From assembly GCF_001429725.1 (NCBI RefSeq), contig NZ_LMHV01000044.1, forward strand, positions 271,096 to 335,095: a stretch of DNA of 64,000 nt, given 5' to 3'. A program made the translations under genes and the position numbers. Origin of the DNA: Rhizobium sp. Root708 (GTDB lineage Bacteria > Pseudomonadota > Alphaproteobacteria > Rhizobiales > Rhizobiaceae). Of this stretch, positions 26,140 to 35,600 are shown in pieces. The first letter of the stretch is position 1. Each line of letters opens with the position of its first letter. The notes under the pieces were generated by a model. That model had not been told where the DNA came from. It ran no database searches and saw only the letters and a program-made list of their open reading frames with translations.

Positions 26140-26382
26140 ATGTTTGGCATTCATTCCGCGGATACGATCTGCATGAAAGGTCAAATTGCCGAAGTGGCGT
26201 CAATGGTCGCGACGGCAATTGCATACGAACAGAAGATGGGAGGAGCGTCGATAACGGTGACGGACGATTGCGGGGTTCTAGTTCTGGAAGGACAAGCGTC
26301 GCCCACCGCGCTTGCCTTTGCAAGTGACATTGCCGCCGCCTTTGTTGGGTCGCGCTACTGTAATCTCATAAAGCCGCTTTGA
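26140..26382 (+). CDS. 80-residue BON-like small protein
   Basis: A short protein whose second half (SITVTDDCGVLVLEGQASPT, then an Ala-rich helix) resembles half a BON domain: a beta-strand pair with a Gly turn, followed by a helix. No signal peptide. ATAGGAGACAGCA precedes the ATG. Its 3' end overlaps the end of a tiny minus-strand gene. Function unknown. Confidence 0.6.
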   Translation: MFGIHSADTICMKGQIAEVASMVATAIAYEQKMGGASITVTDDCGVLVLEGQASPTALAFASDIAAAFVGSRYCNLIKPL

Positions 26383-26509
26383 CCTTCACCGCGGCTTCAT
26401 CGGATGGTTGCGGCGCGAGGTTTCGTCCGAACGGGTTTACCAAGACCAGCAAGGCGAGAACGGTCGCGAGGACCACAAGCGCAGCGACGGGCGATTTCCT
26501 GATCGACAT
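26366..26509 (-). CDS. 47-residue single-helix membrane protein
   Basis: The minus strand encodes MSIRKSPVAALVVLATVLAL then LVLVNPFGRN and a short charged tail. It has a basic N-terminus, one membrane helix and a periplasmic or cytoplasmic tail of about 20 residues. GAGGATGTC precedes the ATG. It is convergent and slightly overlapping with the BON-like gene. It has the form of a small membrane stress protein; function unknown. Confidence 0.5.
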   Translation of the reverse strand: MSIRKSPVAALVVLATVLALLVLVNPFGRNLAPQPSDEAAVKVKAAL

Positions 26510-26543
26510 GACATCCTCGCGACGATATTTTGGTTGGCGACTA

Positions 26544-27008
26544 TTACCACGCGCCTTGAATTGGATCAGTAGCCGGCAAAGGCAATGAGTTAATCAAAGC
26601 CAGCATGGCGTGCGACGGCGATAAGGTTTCTATATCGGCATGTTGCCCTTTTGGATAAGCACCAACCACTTCGAAATCCGAAGACGATTGCACGTTCATA
26701 TGACCTGTTCCAGCCGGTAGCAGCAAACCGTCTCCCTCATTCACTGCTATGGCCCGTCCATCAGGTCCCCCGATGATGAGAGTGGCCGCTCCGCGCGAAA
26801 CCCCTAGCACTTCATGGGCACCCGAATGATAGTGCTGATAGGTGAAGACGCCATTTGTCCATATGCCGGTCCATCCGTTCTTTTCGAAAAGAGCCTCGAA
26901 TTGATCCGATCCGCCGCCGGGGAGAGCTCCGATATAGAGAACAACCGGCAGGTTCTGATTGTTTGGCACGAAGCCGCTCGGCGGCAAAATCATTCGTTCG
27001 ATTTTCAT
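26544..27008 (-). CDS. cupin-domain protein
   Basis: A 154-residue cupin. The first motif is YQHYHSGAHEVLGVSRG, with His, His and Glu ligands; the second is GDGLLLPAGTGHMNV. The fold binds a metal and could act as an enzyme or a small-molecule sensor; the role is not determined. AAGGAGCATCGCCA precedes the ATG. A GGAAC element lies 57 bases upstream with a one-base-longer spacer. Confidence 0.8.
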   Translation of the reverse strand: MKIERMILPPSGFVPNNQNLPVVLYIGALPGGGSDQFEALFEKNGWTGIWTNGVFTYQHYHSGAHEVLGVSRGAATLIIGGPDGRAIAVNEGDGLLLPAGTGHMNVQSSSDFEVVGAYPKGQHADIETLSPSHAMLALINSLPLPATDPIQGAW

Positions 27009-27064
27009 TGGCGATGCTCCTTTTCGCCGGACGTTTTTGTCTGAAGCGCCGTAGCCTACGGCCT

Positions 27065-27090
27065 AACCGTTGCAGGCTATCTCCAGTTCC
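27065..27090 (-). promoter_or_regulatory. weak EcfG-type promoter candidate
   Basis: Minus-strand GGAAC, 17 bases, then GGTT, one base longer than the other sites. It lies 57 bases before the cupin gene. Confidence 0.3.
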
Positions 27091-27192
27091 ATCAATAAGG
27101 CTGAATTGTGAAAAGGACGCCGCTGCGCCGACCTCAGGAACAATGCACCTCGCATCGTCTTTTACTCATCGTTGAATGAAAGGAGATCAACG

Positions 27193-27489
27193 ATGGATCA
27201 TAGCAATCATATAAGGCTCCGCTCGGACGAACTGACGCCGTCGAACCTCGAGGGTGCGACGGTGTACGGTGCGGACGACGACAAGGTCGGAAGCGTCGAC
27301 CACGTGCATGGGGTCGGCTCCGCCGCAGCTATCGTCATTGATGTCGGTGGCTTCCTGGGAATTGGGGCGAAGCCGGTCTCAGTGCCGGTTGCCGACCTTG
27401 ACTTCATGCGAGACGAGGATGGCGACATCCATGCTGTTACGGCCTGGACCAAGGATCAGTTGAAAGCAATGCCCGAACACCGCGACTAA
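27193..27489 (+). CDS. PRC-barrel domain protein
   Basis: A 98-residue protein. LEGATVYGADDDKVGSVDHV then AIVIDVGGFLGIGAKPVSVP is a single PRC-barrel, a small beta-barrel found in photosynthetic reaction centre H subunits and in RimM. Rhizobial members are commonly stress-induced. AAAGGAGATCAACG precedes the ATG at 27193. A strong terminator follows, so it is monocistronic. Confidence 0.85.
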   Translation: MDHSNHIRLRSDELTPSNLEGATVYGADDDKVGSVDHVHGVGSAAAIVIDVGGFLGIGAKPVSVPVADLDFMRDEDGDIHAVTAWTKDQLKAMPEHRD

Positions 27490-27505
27490 GGTGGATGCAA
27501 GATCA

Positions 27506-27531
27506 GGAAGCCCGGAGCGCGGGCTTCCTTT
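27506..27531 (+). terminator. rho-independent terminator of the PRC-barrel gene
   Basis: A perfect 9-bp stem (GGAAGCCCG / CGGGCTTCC) with a 5-base loop, then TTT, 17 bases after the stop codon. Confidence 0.8.
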
Positions 27532-27642
27532 GGATCGATACTACACCGACTATCTACCGGTTTTGGCCCGTTCCTCGCCTTTGATGGGATTGCCTTTCCC
27601 GATTAACCACCATAGACGCGAGAAGGGTTTACCGCTTCGACG

Positions 27643-27876
27643 TCAGTCGAGCCTGATCACGTCACGAAACCTGACCGTCTCGACGATGCGCCCACCCGCG
27701 TTGCGAATTTCGAACCTCATGCCATCCACTCTGTCCTCGTGGAGAATGATCTCCGCGACCATTTCCCTTGCCGACTGCTCGGCCTCTGTCTTCGCCGCGG
27801 CGACCGATGGAAGGTCCATTCCCTCGTGGTCGACGTCGCGCTCCTGTTCGGACACCAGGTCAAAGTAAAACTGCAT
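27643..27876 (-). CDS. DUF6894-family small protein
   Basis: A 77-residue protein with the family layout: MQFYFDLVSEQERDVDHEG, an Ala/Glu-rich helix, then FEIRNAGGRIVETVRF. It is a second copy of the family encoded at 10217, but divergent in sequence. The ribosome binding site is GAGGAAAGACGC. Function unknown. Confidence 0.7.
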   Translation of the reverse strand: MQFYFDLVSEQERDVDHEGMDLPSVAAAKTEAEQSAREMVAEIILHEDRVDGMRFEIRNAGGRIVETVRFRDVIRLD

Positions 27877-28362
27877 GCGTCTTTCCTCGGCACTGCGTTG
27901 TGAGTTCGGACCTTAACCGCGACCTATCGCCGTCGCGCTTGGCGTCCGCCTCAGTAAAACCCAGAAACGTCGGCCGCCTTCTACCGGTTCCAGAATGAAA
28001 CGCCCGGTTGTTGATTTAACCTCTACAGGGTCTGGGATCATCAATGCTTCCAAAAGCTTTGATAGTTCCCACCGTTTTGGCCTGAGGGCTCGGATTGTTG
28101 GTTAGCGGCAGCATCCTGTCGCGAAAGGGTCTCCGATTTGAACCCGCACCCCATGTGCACATGGCAAACCTGGCCGACGGCACGATCTCGTATTTCGTCC
28201 TCAGGGGACTGCTCCCAATTTTTCTGAGGTCGCAGCGGCGTTGCGGGCTCAGTCGAAGACGTCGTTAAACGCCACCTTTCGGTTTCCATGCACATCCAGA
28301 TTTGGCAACTTAGGCCGCGCTTTCGCGAACGTCGACCGGGCCAAGGTTGACCGCGGAGCGCG
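27877..28362. other. intergenic, no supported gene
   Basis: An 84-codon minus-strand frame ending near 28041 has unusual composition and no ribosome binding site; it is not accepted. No terminator or repeat recognised. Confidence 0.35.
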
Positions 28363-28584
28363 TTATTCAGCCGCCTGGCGAAGTGGGTTACATTCGGGGG
28401 GATCTACTCGAGCGATAATGTCGAATTCGTCGATCATATGGTGCTGGTCGGAACCGACGATTGCCAATGTCCAGTAGTCGGGGTCGTCGCCGAAGATCGT
28501 GGAAACCTGAACAACAGTTGTCTGCCCCGCGAAATGCTTGCCGGAGATCGCCCAATAAAAAGCGTAAGGAACCAAAACCGTCAT
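28363..28584 (-). CDS. small hypothetical protein
   Basis: A 73-residue protein beginning MTVLVPYAFYWAISGKHFAG and containing DDPDYWTLAIVGSDQHHMID. Codon use looks protein-like, and GGGAGTGGGCGTC precedes the chosen ATG. It may adopt a beta-rich fold. No family recognised. Confidence 0.45.
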   Translation of the reverse strand: MTVLVPYAFYWAISGKHFAGQTTVVQVSTIFGDDPDYWTLAIVGSDQHHMIDEFDIIARVDPPECNPLRQAAE

Positions 28585-29323
28585 GACGCCCACTCCCATA
28601 AACGCGCGACGATATCAGAACTTCCACAGATCACCAGCCGTTGCGTCCCATTCAAATCCCGTGGGAGCGGTCTGTACGCTATTAGACGAAGCCTCCTGGC
28701 ATCTCCGCTGCAATGTTTCTGTGAGCGCCATGGTTTCCACAGCAGATACATGTCGTCATGCAAACAGCAGCATGAGTGGGCTGCGCGCGTCCTAGCGTCC
28801 GCGACGCCAACTCCTATATCCGGCATCAACCGGAGATCGTTGAGCGCGCCACCCGGAGCGTCCGACGCTCGATAATCGATCGGTGATCACTTCAATCCGA
28901 AGCTTCGCCATCACTGGGTGCTTGCATCGGACGCCCAGTGTTCGTCGCAGCCTCGCAAGACGGTCGGACTTAGTCCTCGTAGAACGAGCTCGTTCTCGGG
29001 CCGGCTAGGGTGAGGTGCCAATTTTCTTCCGCTTGAAATTTTGACTGGCCAAGAAGCTATAACCAGTTCGACGCCAGGTTTTGACCGGTCGCTTGCAACA
29101 CCATATGGTTTTTCTCCCACGATCCAAACAACGGAGAGCGCCAATCTGCTTGTCGGAAACCCGACGCGCAGAAGGGCATTCATAGCGCGACAATACAAGA
29201 AAACGTTTATGTGCTGAAAAATGCACCGCAGCGATCATTAAACCAATTCGTGGCGTCTCGTCACCTCGCGGAAAGGACAACCGCGATACCTTCGGGCGCA
29301 AGCATGAGGGAGCAAACCTAGAG
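28585..29323. other. long intergenic stretch, no gene supported
   Basis: More than 700 bases with only shadow-like frames on both strands. It may contain decayed sequence or an unrecognised small RNA; nothing definite was seen. Confidence 0.35.
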
Positions 29324-29348
29324 CCTGCCGCCTGTTCAGGGCGGCAGG
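29324..29348 (-). terminator. terminator hairpin of the cold-shock gene
   Basis: A perfect 9-bp inverted repeat (CCTGCCGCC / GGCGGCAGG, 7-base loop) starts 10 bases after the cold-shock stop codon. The following T-run is weak. Confidence 0.6.
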
Positions 29349-29357
29349 TATGCCAGT

Positions 29358-29567
29358 TCAAAGGGCGCGCAGATCCTCGGCAGCGGTCTTGCCGGTCCGA
29401 CGATCCTGCGTCGGCTCGAAACTCACCTTCTGGCCATCCTTGAGGCTTGAAAGGCCAGAGCGTTCGACCGCGGAGATGTGGACGAAGACGTCCGGGGTGC
29501 CATTATCAGGTGCGATAAAGCCGTAACCTTTTTCGGTGTTGAACCATTTTACAGTGCCAGTAGCCAA
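29358..29567 (-). CDS. cold-shock domain protein
   Basis: A 69-residue CspA-type protein. GTVKWFNTEKGYGFI carries RNP-1 and VFVHISAVE carries RNP-2; it binds single-stranded RNA or DNA as a chaperone. The best start is the TTG at 29567, which gives the usual family length and lies 6 bases after GAGGAC; the GTG two codons earlier is an alternative. The frame is open 25 codons further, but the family has no such extension. Confidence 0.9.
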   Translation of the reverse strand: MATGTVKWFNTEKGYGFIAPDNGTPDVFVHISAVERSGLSSLKDGQKVSFEPTQDRRTGKTAAEDLRAL

Positions 29568-29802
29568 TTTCACGTCCTCGAGCGTTGATTTGCAGGTCAG
29601 CAAGATATGCGCCGGCACTCCACTGGCAAGTACATCGACCACAAATAAATCAACTTCACTTTTGTGTCACAATGGTCGCACCGCGATTTCTACCGCACTC
29701 GCTTCACAAAGAGATCTTGGTCTAGTATCCCTTTCGGAACAAACAGGAAACAAACACCTGATCGGAGCTGGAGATTGTGGGATTGAAAACCGGGGATCGC
29801 AA

Positions 29803-29940
29803 ATGAACGTGAAGCTTCTACAGGACCAACGGCGGCTGGCAGTCATGAAGCTCGCACAGCTGAATGAGGACAATCCGCTGTGCGAGCGATACCGGGCCTG
29901 GATTGCCGAACTCGACGCACGCCTGCGCAACTCAAGCTGA
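29803..29940 (+). CDS. 45-residue small protein
   Basis: A short helical, charged protein beginning MNVKLLQDQRRLAVMKLAQL and ending in a polar tail. GGGGATCGCAA precedes the ATG. Its composition is like small rhizobial regulatory-type peptides, but no family is recognised. It precedes another small gene on the same strand by 26 bases. Confidence 0.45.
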   Translation: MNVKLLQDQRRLAVMKLAQLNEDNPLCERYRAWIAELDARLRNSS

Positions 29941-29966
29941 CAGTTCCGCGTCGGGGGAGGGAAACC

Positions 29967-30308
29967 ATGTGGTGGGCATCAAGACCCCAGGGCTTGAATT
30001 TGCCGCGGCGCCGCCAAAGTTTACGCTCGATGACAAATCGCCACGATGAATTGAATCCGGAACTAAGCCAAGACCAGATCGCGACCGCGCTCAGCCATTT
30101 TGCGGAGACGCTGGCAGTCGCCGCACGTGTTCTTGAGGCGGAACGCCCCGGTCTTGCGAAAGCGACACTCGAAGCGTCTAGGGCGATGCTTCACTTGGCG
30201 CCCGACATTGCCCGAGCGGACAGTGATGTCGCAATGGAGATCCTGAAATCATCAGCGCGGTTGGTCAGTTCCGTCCGGGCCATCTTGCCGCGCCGTTCGC
30301 TTCACTAA
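29967..30308 (+). CDS. small helical hypothetical protein
   Basis: Either 113 residues from the ATG at 29967, which has GGGGGAGGG upstream, or 92 residues from the ATG at 30030, where protein-like sequence begins (MTNRHDELNPELSQDQIATA). The body is all-helical and Ala/Leu-rich (ALSHFAETLAVAARVLEAER). No domain is recognised. The longer start has the better ribosome binding site. Confidence 0.5.
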   Translation: MWWASRPQGLNLPRRRQSLRSMTNRHDELNPELSQDQIATALSHFAETLAVAARVLEAERPGLAKATLEASRAMLHLAPDIARADSDVAMEILKSSARLVSSVRAILPRRSLH

Positions 30309-30441
30309 CCGTCCGGTCGTGCCGCTGTCGATTTTTTACAGCTGAAGATCTTGATCGAACCAAATCAGGCGTTAATGCACTTGTAAATGTCGCTTCTGGA
30401 CTATTTCTGTCGCGCTTAACAAGTGTCCCGGGAGATGAAGA

Positions 30442-31032
30442 ATGGGCGTGCGAAAGCGGATGGGTTTGAAGTTCAAGGATGAAATCGCGTTCTTGAAAGG
30501 GTGGAAGCGTGATCGAACGGCCGTTGGAGCGATCACCCCCACGTCCAATGCCACTGCCAGGAAGATGGCGAGTGTCGTTACGCCCGAGTCTGGTCTTCCA
30601 GTTCTCGAGCTTGGTCCCGGTACCGGCGTTATCACCAAAGGCATTCTGGCACGAGGTATCCGGCCACAGGACCTTATCTCGATCGAGTACTCTTCAGACT
30701 TCTGTCGGCATCTTCGCCAGGAATTTCCTGGTGTAGACATCAGATGCGGCGACGCTTTTGCCCTTGATCTCGCCCTCGGCGCGCAGAGGGATGCAAAGTT
30801 CGATTGCGTGATCTCGGCCATCCCGCTACTCCATCTCCCTTCCGAAAGGCGACGAACTCTGGTCATCGATCTCCTTGAGCGCGTCCCTGTAGGCCGGCCC
30901 GTCGTCCAGATCACCTATGGGCTACTGTCTCCCGTCGTCGCGCTTCCCGCAGGATACGAGGCCCGTCATCTGGCCTTCATGATGCGAAACATTCCGCCAG
31001 CGCAATTGTGGATCTACAGGAAGACTTGGTAA
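30442..31032 (+). CDS. pmtA: phospholipid N-methyltransferase
   Basis: A 196-residue SAM-dependent methyltransferase of the Rhizobium/Sinorhizobium PmtA type, which converts phosphatidylethanolamine stepwise to phosphatidylcholine. DEIAFLKGW near the start, the SAM motif VLELGPGTGVITKG, DCVISAIPLLHLP, RPVVQITYGLLSPVVA and NIPPAQLWIY all match the family in order and spacing. Full length. GGGAGATGAAG precedes the ATG. An additional copy on an accessory replicon would supplement a chromosomal enzyme. Confidence 0.85.
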   Translation: MGVRKRMGLKFKDEIAFLKGWKRDRTAVGAITPTSNATARKMASVVTPESGLPVLELGPGTGVITKGILARGIRPQDLISIEYSSDFCRHLRQEFPGVDIRCGDAFALDLALGAQRDAKFDCVISAIPLLHLPSERRRTLVIDLLERVPVGRPVVQITYGLLSPVVALPAGYEARHLAFMMRNIPPAQLWIYRKTW

Positions 31033-31380
31033 CGCCGGTCGTGCCGGCTCGGGATGGAACCCGTTACTACGCGGTCAATTTCGTGGTTCCGAAGGGGCTC
31101 CTTGCGACCAGAACCGCCAGAATGAATGCGGTTGACCAGACATGGACCAAAAGCATCTTCAACGAATGGACTGTAGGACGCGGAACGCAATACCAATCCG
31201 TTGAATAGCCTGATGCCAGCAAATGGTGAAAGAAGGTTGAAGACAGAGGATGTCGAGCAGCTGCCGCCCCAAGCGGTGACGACGGGTGTTCGCTGTGGAA
31301 AAGAGAACAAATCAAGAATAAAGGGTGGATTTCGCCCGTGATGCAGCCTATCAATGCGGCGTTTTCGTTGAGGCTGTGGC
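31033..31380. other. intergenic, possible coding remnant
   Basis: A frame through 31208 reads YYAVNFVVPKGLL and TWTKSIFNEW, which looks protein-like but has no start signal and no recognised family. No terminator was seen. Confidence 0.3.
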
Positions 31381-32646
31381 TTGGCTTACCGATTCCTGCA
31401 TACCGCCGATATTCACCTGGACTCACCCTTGAGGACGCTTGCCCTGCGCAGCAGCGAACTCTCCAAGTTGATCGGGCTTGCGACGCGTCGCGCCTTCGTG
31501 AGAATCATCGACCTCTGTCTCGAAGAGGACGTTAACGCGCTGGTTCTCGCCGGCGACCTTTACGATGGCGAACAGACCTCCATGAAGACGGCAAGGTTTC
31601 TCGCCGAACAGCTACATCGCCTCGACGCGGCGGGCATCAATACGTTTATCGTCCGCGGCAATCACGACGCCCTTTCAAAGATCACAGCCGAACTGGTGAT
31701 GCCCGACAGCGTCAAGGTCTTCGGAGCCAATGCGGAGTTTGTCCAGATCGATCGCAATCCCGGCCACTTCCCTGTTGCCGTGCATGGGATCAGCTTTGCA
31801 AAACCTCACGCGCCCGAAAGCCTTTTGCCGCGTTACGCCGTTCCCGCAGTCGATGCGGTCAATATCGGCATCATGCACACGAGCCTTGGCGGTGCAGCCA
31901 GGCACGATCTTTACGCGCCGTGCAGCATATCAGACCTTCAAGGTAGCGGCTTTCGGTACTGGGCACTTGGCCATATCCACAAGCGGTCGGTCATCGAGAA
32001 TTCTTCGTCTGTCATCGTCATGCCGGGAATGCCGCAGGGGCGCGACATCAATGAGGATGGAGCCAAGACCGTTTCGCTTGTCACTATTGGCGACGATCGG
32101 TCGATCCACGTCGAAGAGCGACAAACGAGTGTCGCGCAATTCGAACGACTGACGGTCGATGTCTCGCATACTTCCGACTGGGCGGCCCTGGTTGCCGGTG
32201 CAACTGCGCATTTGGGAGCGCTCCGCGATGCCGTTGCGGCCGATCATCTGGTCGTCCGCGTTGAGGTAACTGGGGCAAGCGAATTGGCCTGGCGAATTCG
32301 TCGCGATGCCGACCTTCTACGCACGGATCTCGAGATGCGGGGATCTTCGATCGGCAATGTCTGGATAGACAAGGTGGTGACCTCCTGCGTCCCGCCTGTG
32401 AACGGAGCCACCGATAAGGGTGCGCTGGACGAGTTGGCGACGCTCATCGACAACGAGGTCAAGGGATCGGCAGACTTCGAACAGGAAGTTCGCGCGATCG
32501 CGGATGAGCTCAGAGGTCAACTTCCGCCAGAACTGCGCGACGTCCTTGGGGCGGACGACGTTTCGTTCAAGCGGTTTCTCGCATCGTCAATCGCTAACGG
32601 CTCGGCCGACGTGCTTGCGCGCCTTCGCCGCGGGGAGGGGGAGTAA
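31381..32646 (+). CDS. SbcD/YhaO-like DNA repair exonuclease
   Basis: A 421-residue calcineurin-fold nuclease. All metal-binding motifs are present: HTADIHLDSPL, LAGDLYDGEQ, VRGNHD, IMHTSLGG and ALGHIHKRS. The C-terminal half is the capping and partner-binding region. The only suitable start is a TTG at 31381 following GAGGC. It is followed after 3 bases by the ATPase gene, so the two form one operon and probably one complex. The closest type is YhaO, not the classic SbcD. Confidence 0.85.
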   Translation: MAYRFLHTADIHLDSPLRTLALRSSELSKLIGLATRRAFVRIIDLCLEEDVNALVLAGDLYDGEQTSMKTARFLAEQLHRLDAAGINTFIVRGNHDALSKITAELVMPDSVKVFGANAEFVQIDRNPGHFPVAVHGISFAKPHAPESLLPRYAVPAVDAVNIGIMHTSLGGAARHDLYAPCSISDLQGSGFRYWALGHIHKRSVIENSSSVIVMPGMPQGRDINEDGAKTVSLVTIGDDRSIHVEERQTSVAQFERLTVDVSHTSDWAALVAGATAHLGALRDAVAADHLVVRVEVTGASELAWRIRRDADLLRTDLEMRGSSIGNVWIDKVVTSCVPPVNGATDKGALDELATLIDNEVKGSADFEQEVRAIADELRGQLPPELRDVLGADDVSFKRFLASSIANGSADVLARLRRGEGE

Positions 32647-32649
32647 GAC

Positions 32650-35600
32650 TTGCGCATCAATCGCCTTGACCTTACCCGCTACGGCAAGTTCACGGACGCC
32701 TCGATCGATTTTGGATCGGCGCCGAACGGGTCCCCGGATCTTCATCTCATCTACGGCCCGAACGAAGCAGGCAAGTCGACCACGCTCGACGCAATCCTCG
32801 ACCTGATTTTTGGAATTAGTAACTCCACCAAATACGGATTCCTGCATCCTTACGCGACCATGCGGATAGGCGCGAACATTCACGTTGCGGGCCATGATCG
32901 CGAATTCGTTCGGGTAAAGAAACAGCAGAACAGCCTGCTCGATCATCATGATAAATCACTCGCCGATGCCGAGATCCGGGCTGATCTTGGCGGTATTGAT
33001 CGCGACGCTTTCGCCACGATGTTTTCGCTGGACGAAGAAACGCTCGTCAAGGGCGGGGAAAGTATTCTGGCGAGCAAGGGAAACCTTGGAGAGCTGCTCT
33101 TTTCGGCCAGCGCCGGCCTGTCCGATCTTAGTCGTCAGTTGCTCGCGATCCGCAGTGATGCCGACAGCTTCTACAGGTACCGTTCACGCAGCGGCGCCCT
33201 CGGGGAACTGAAGGCAAGGCTGGCAGAACTCAAACAGGATAAAGAGGCCCTCGACCTCCAGGCTAGCGACTACCAGCGCCTGGTAGGCGAAAGGAACAGG
33301 CTCAATCGTGCCTATGGGGAGGTCGTCACCGAACGAGCCGGCGCGCAGCGTCGCCATGACGAGATTGGCCGGATCCTGCGCACCTTGCCGTCGCTTTCGC
33401 GTCTCGGCGCTTTTAAGGAACGACTGGACGACTTGGCTGTCGTTCCGCAGCCGCCTCCATCCTGGCAGAAGGAATTGCCGGATCTCAGACGGCTTGAGAT
33501 CGAATACCGGGTCAAGCAGCAGGATATTCTGCGCTCGCTGGAAACGCTCAACAAGGAACTGGCGGAGATTGCGCCCGATCCGGCCGCCTTGGGCCTCGCG
33601 CCACGTCTGGACGAACTGTCTGAGCGTAAAGCTAGGTATCTCACCGCCGAAAAGGATATTCCAAAGCTGTCGGCCCGTGCCGCGGAGCTCGCGATCGAGA
33701 ACATCCTCCTGCAACTCGGCAAGCCCGAGGAGCGCTCCCCCTCGCGGTTGGTACTTGATGCGGCAACCGTCGGCACGCTTCGTGAGTTGATCGGCGCCAA
33801 ATCCGGCATTGATATGCGCAGGTCGGTGGCGTCAGATGAACTGGCCAGGATTGAGCAGGCGCTTGCTCAGCATGGGGAGGCGGCAAGCGATCTGTCTGCC
33901 AACCAGGTCAAAGCGTTCGGCCTATTGTCCGCAACCCTGAAGTCGATTCCTCAATCCGACCATGAAATCGCCCTCGGGTCCCTGGTACGCCGACGAGGTG
34001 CCTCGGAAGCGGCACTTTCGGAGGCGCTGGCGGCGCTGTTGCCATGGAACGCCACAGCATCGGAACTCGCATCGATGCCTGTTCCGTCGGCCGCGAAACT
34101 TCAGGCCTGGAAAATCGAACTGCGCGATGCCGAGGAAGGCACGAGAGCTGCGCAGATTGAACTGGATCGCCTGGAGCCGGAGTTTCGTCGTCTCGACGCG
34201 GAGATCGCGGTCGTGCAGAGAGGGATTGGCGACATCGATGAGGCAAGCGCGGCTGCTGCCTTGACCTCACGGAACGAGGCCTGGCTGCAGCATCGGCAGG
34301 CCCTGGACGTCCATTCTGCCGATGCGTTCGAGGCTGCAATGAGGGCCAACGATCAAGTGATCGCCCAGCGCCTTTTGCATTTTTCCGAGACCGGAAGGCT
34401 GAACCAGTTGTTGCAACGCCGGGCAGCGGTGACCGCCGACATCGACACCGCTCGCACCGTGCGCGAACGTGCGCTCGCGTCCGGCAACAAGGTTCGAACA
34501 GATGTCGCCGGCTTTTGCGGCCAGGCTGCGTCCTGCTCTGGGTTGAGCTCGCATCCTCTGGAGTTCGAGGAGTGGCTCCGCAAGAGAGACTTAGCACTCA
34601 AGGTGCGCAACGAGGTCAACGACGCCGAACAGGAGATAGCCGATCTCCGCGACCGGCTTGCTAAGTCAAGCAAGCTTTTGGCGAGCGCGATGACCAATGC
34701 CGGCCTGCGTTTCGATGCGAGTGCGGACATCGCAACTCTTGTCGCGTGCGCCGAAGAGGGATTGGACAATTTTCACAACGCGATGAACCGTGTCGAGACA
34801 GTGGAGCGATTAAGAAACCAAAGAAATGAGCGCGAACAAACACTCGTCAACGCCACGCGGCTTGCCGACGAGTGGAACAGGCGATGGCAGGCTGCGTGCG
34901 AGAACTGCTGGCTCGCTGAATTTGAAACGCTGCCGAGCGTCGGAGCCGTTAGCGAGATCCTGACCACTCTCGAAAAGCTGGCCTCCGCGGTCGAAAGCAG
35001 GGAAAGCTTGATCGATCGCGTGCAGAAGATGGAAAAGGACGTCGCGCATTTCGAAGCCCTGGTCGCAGAGTTCGGCGAGAGGCTCGCCCTTCCAAGCGTT
35101 GCATCGACGATCGAGCTTGCTCAATCCATCTTCGATGCAGTCAAGGTGGCGGGGAGGCACCAGGAGCGCCTCGAGAAACGAAACGGCGATATGGAAGCTC
35201 TCCGTAGTGTCCAGCGCGAACTGAACATGGCGGAGGAGATACTCGAGAAACGCATCGGGATCATGGTCGACTTCTTCGGCGCAAGCGGTCTCGATGAGGT
35301 GGAAGCGTGCATCGCGGTGTCGGCTCGCCGCAGCGAGTTGTCATCCTTGATCGATGAGTTGGAGCAGGAACTCATCGAGATCAACAGTGCCCGGGACATT
35401 CAAGAAGTCGAAGCAAGCGCCGCCGAGACAGACAAGGAAACGCTTGAGACCGAGTTGGCTCGGCTATCACCGGTACTCGAAGCCTGTGAAAGACGTTGGA
35501 ACGATCTGTTCCACGAGCTCTCGAAGGCACGGGAGGCGCTGGACGGCATCGGGGGAGATTCCAAGGTCGCCGAGATCGAGGAGGAGCGACGCACGACCCT

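Noticed and set aside
27130..27165. GGAAC upstream of the PRC-barrel gene
   Set aside because: CGTC follows after only 14 bases; spacing and core are both off.
29005..29361. 118-codon minus-strand frame after the cold-shock gene
   Set aside because: It overlaps the cold-shock terminator, is very rich in Arg and Cys, and has no ribosome binding site.
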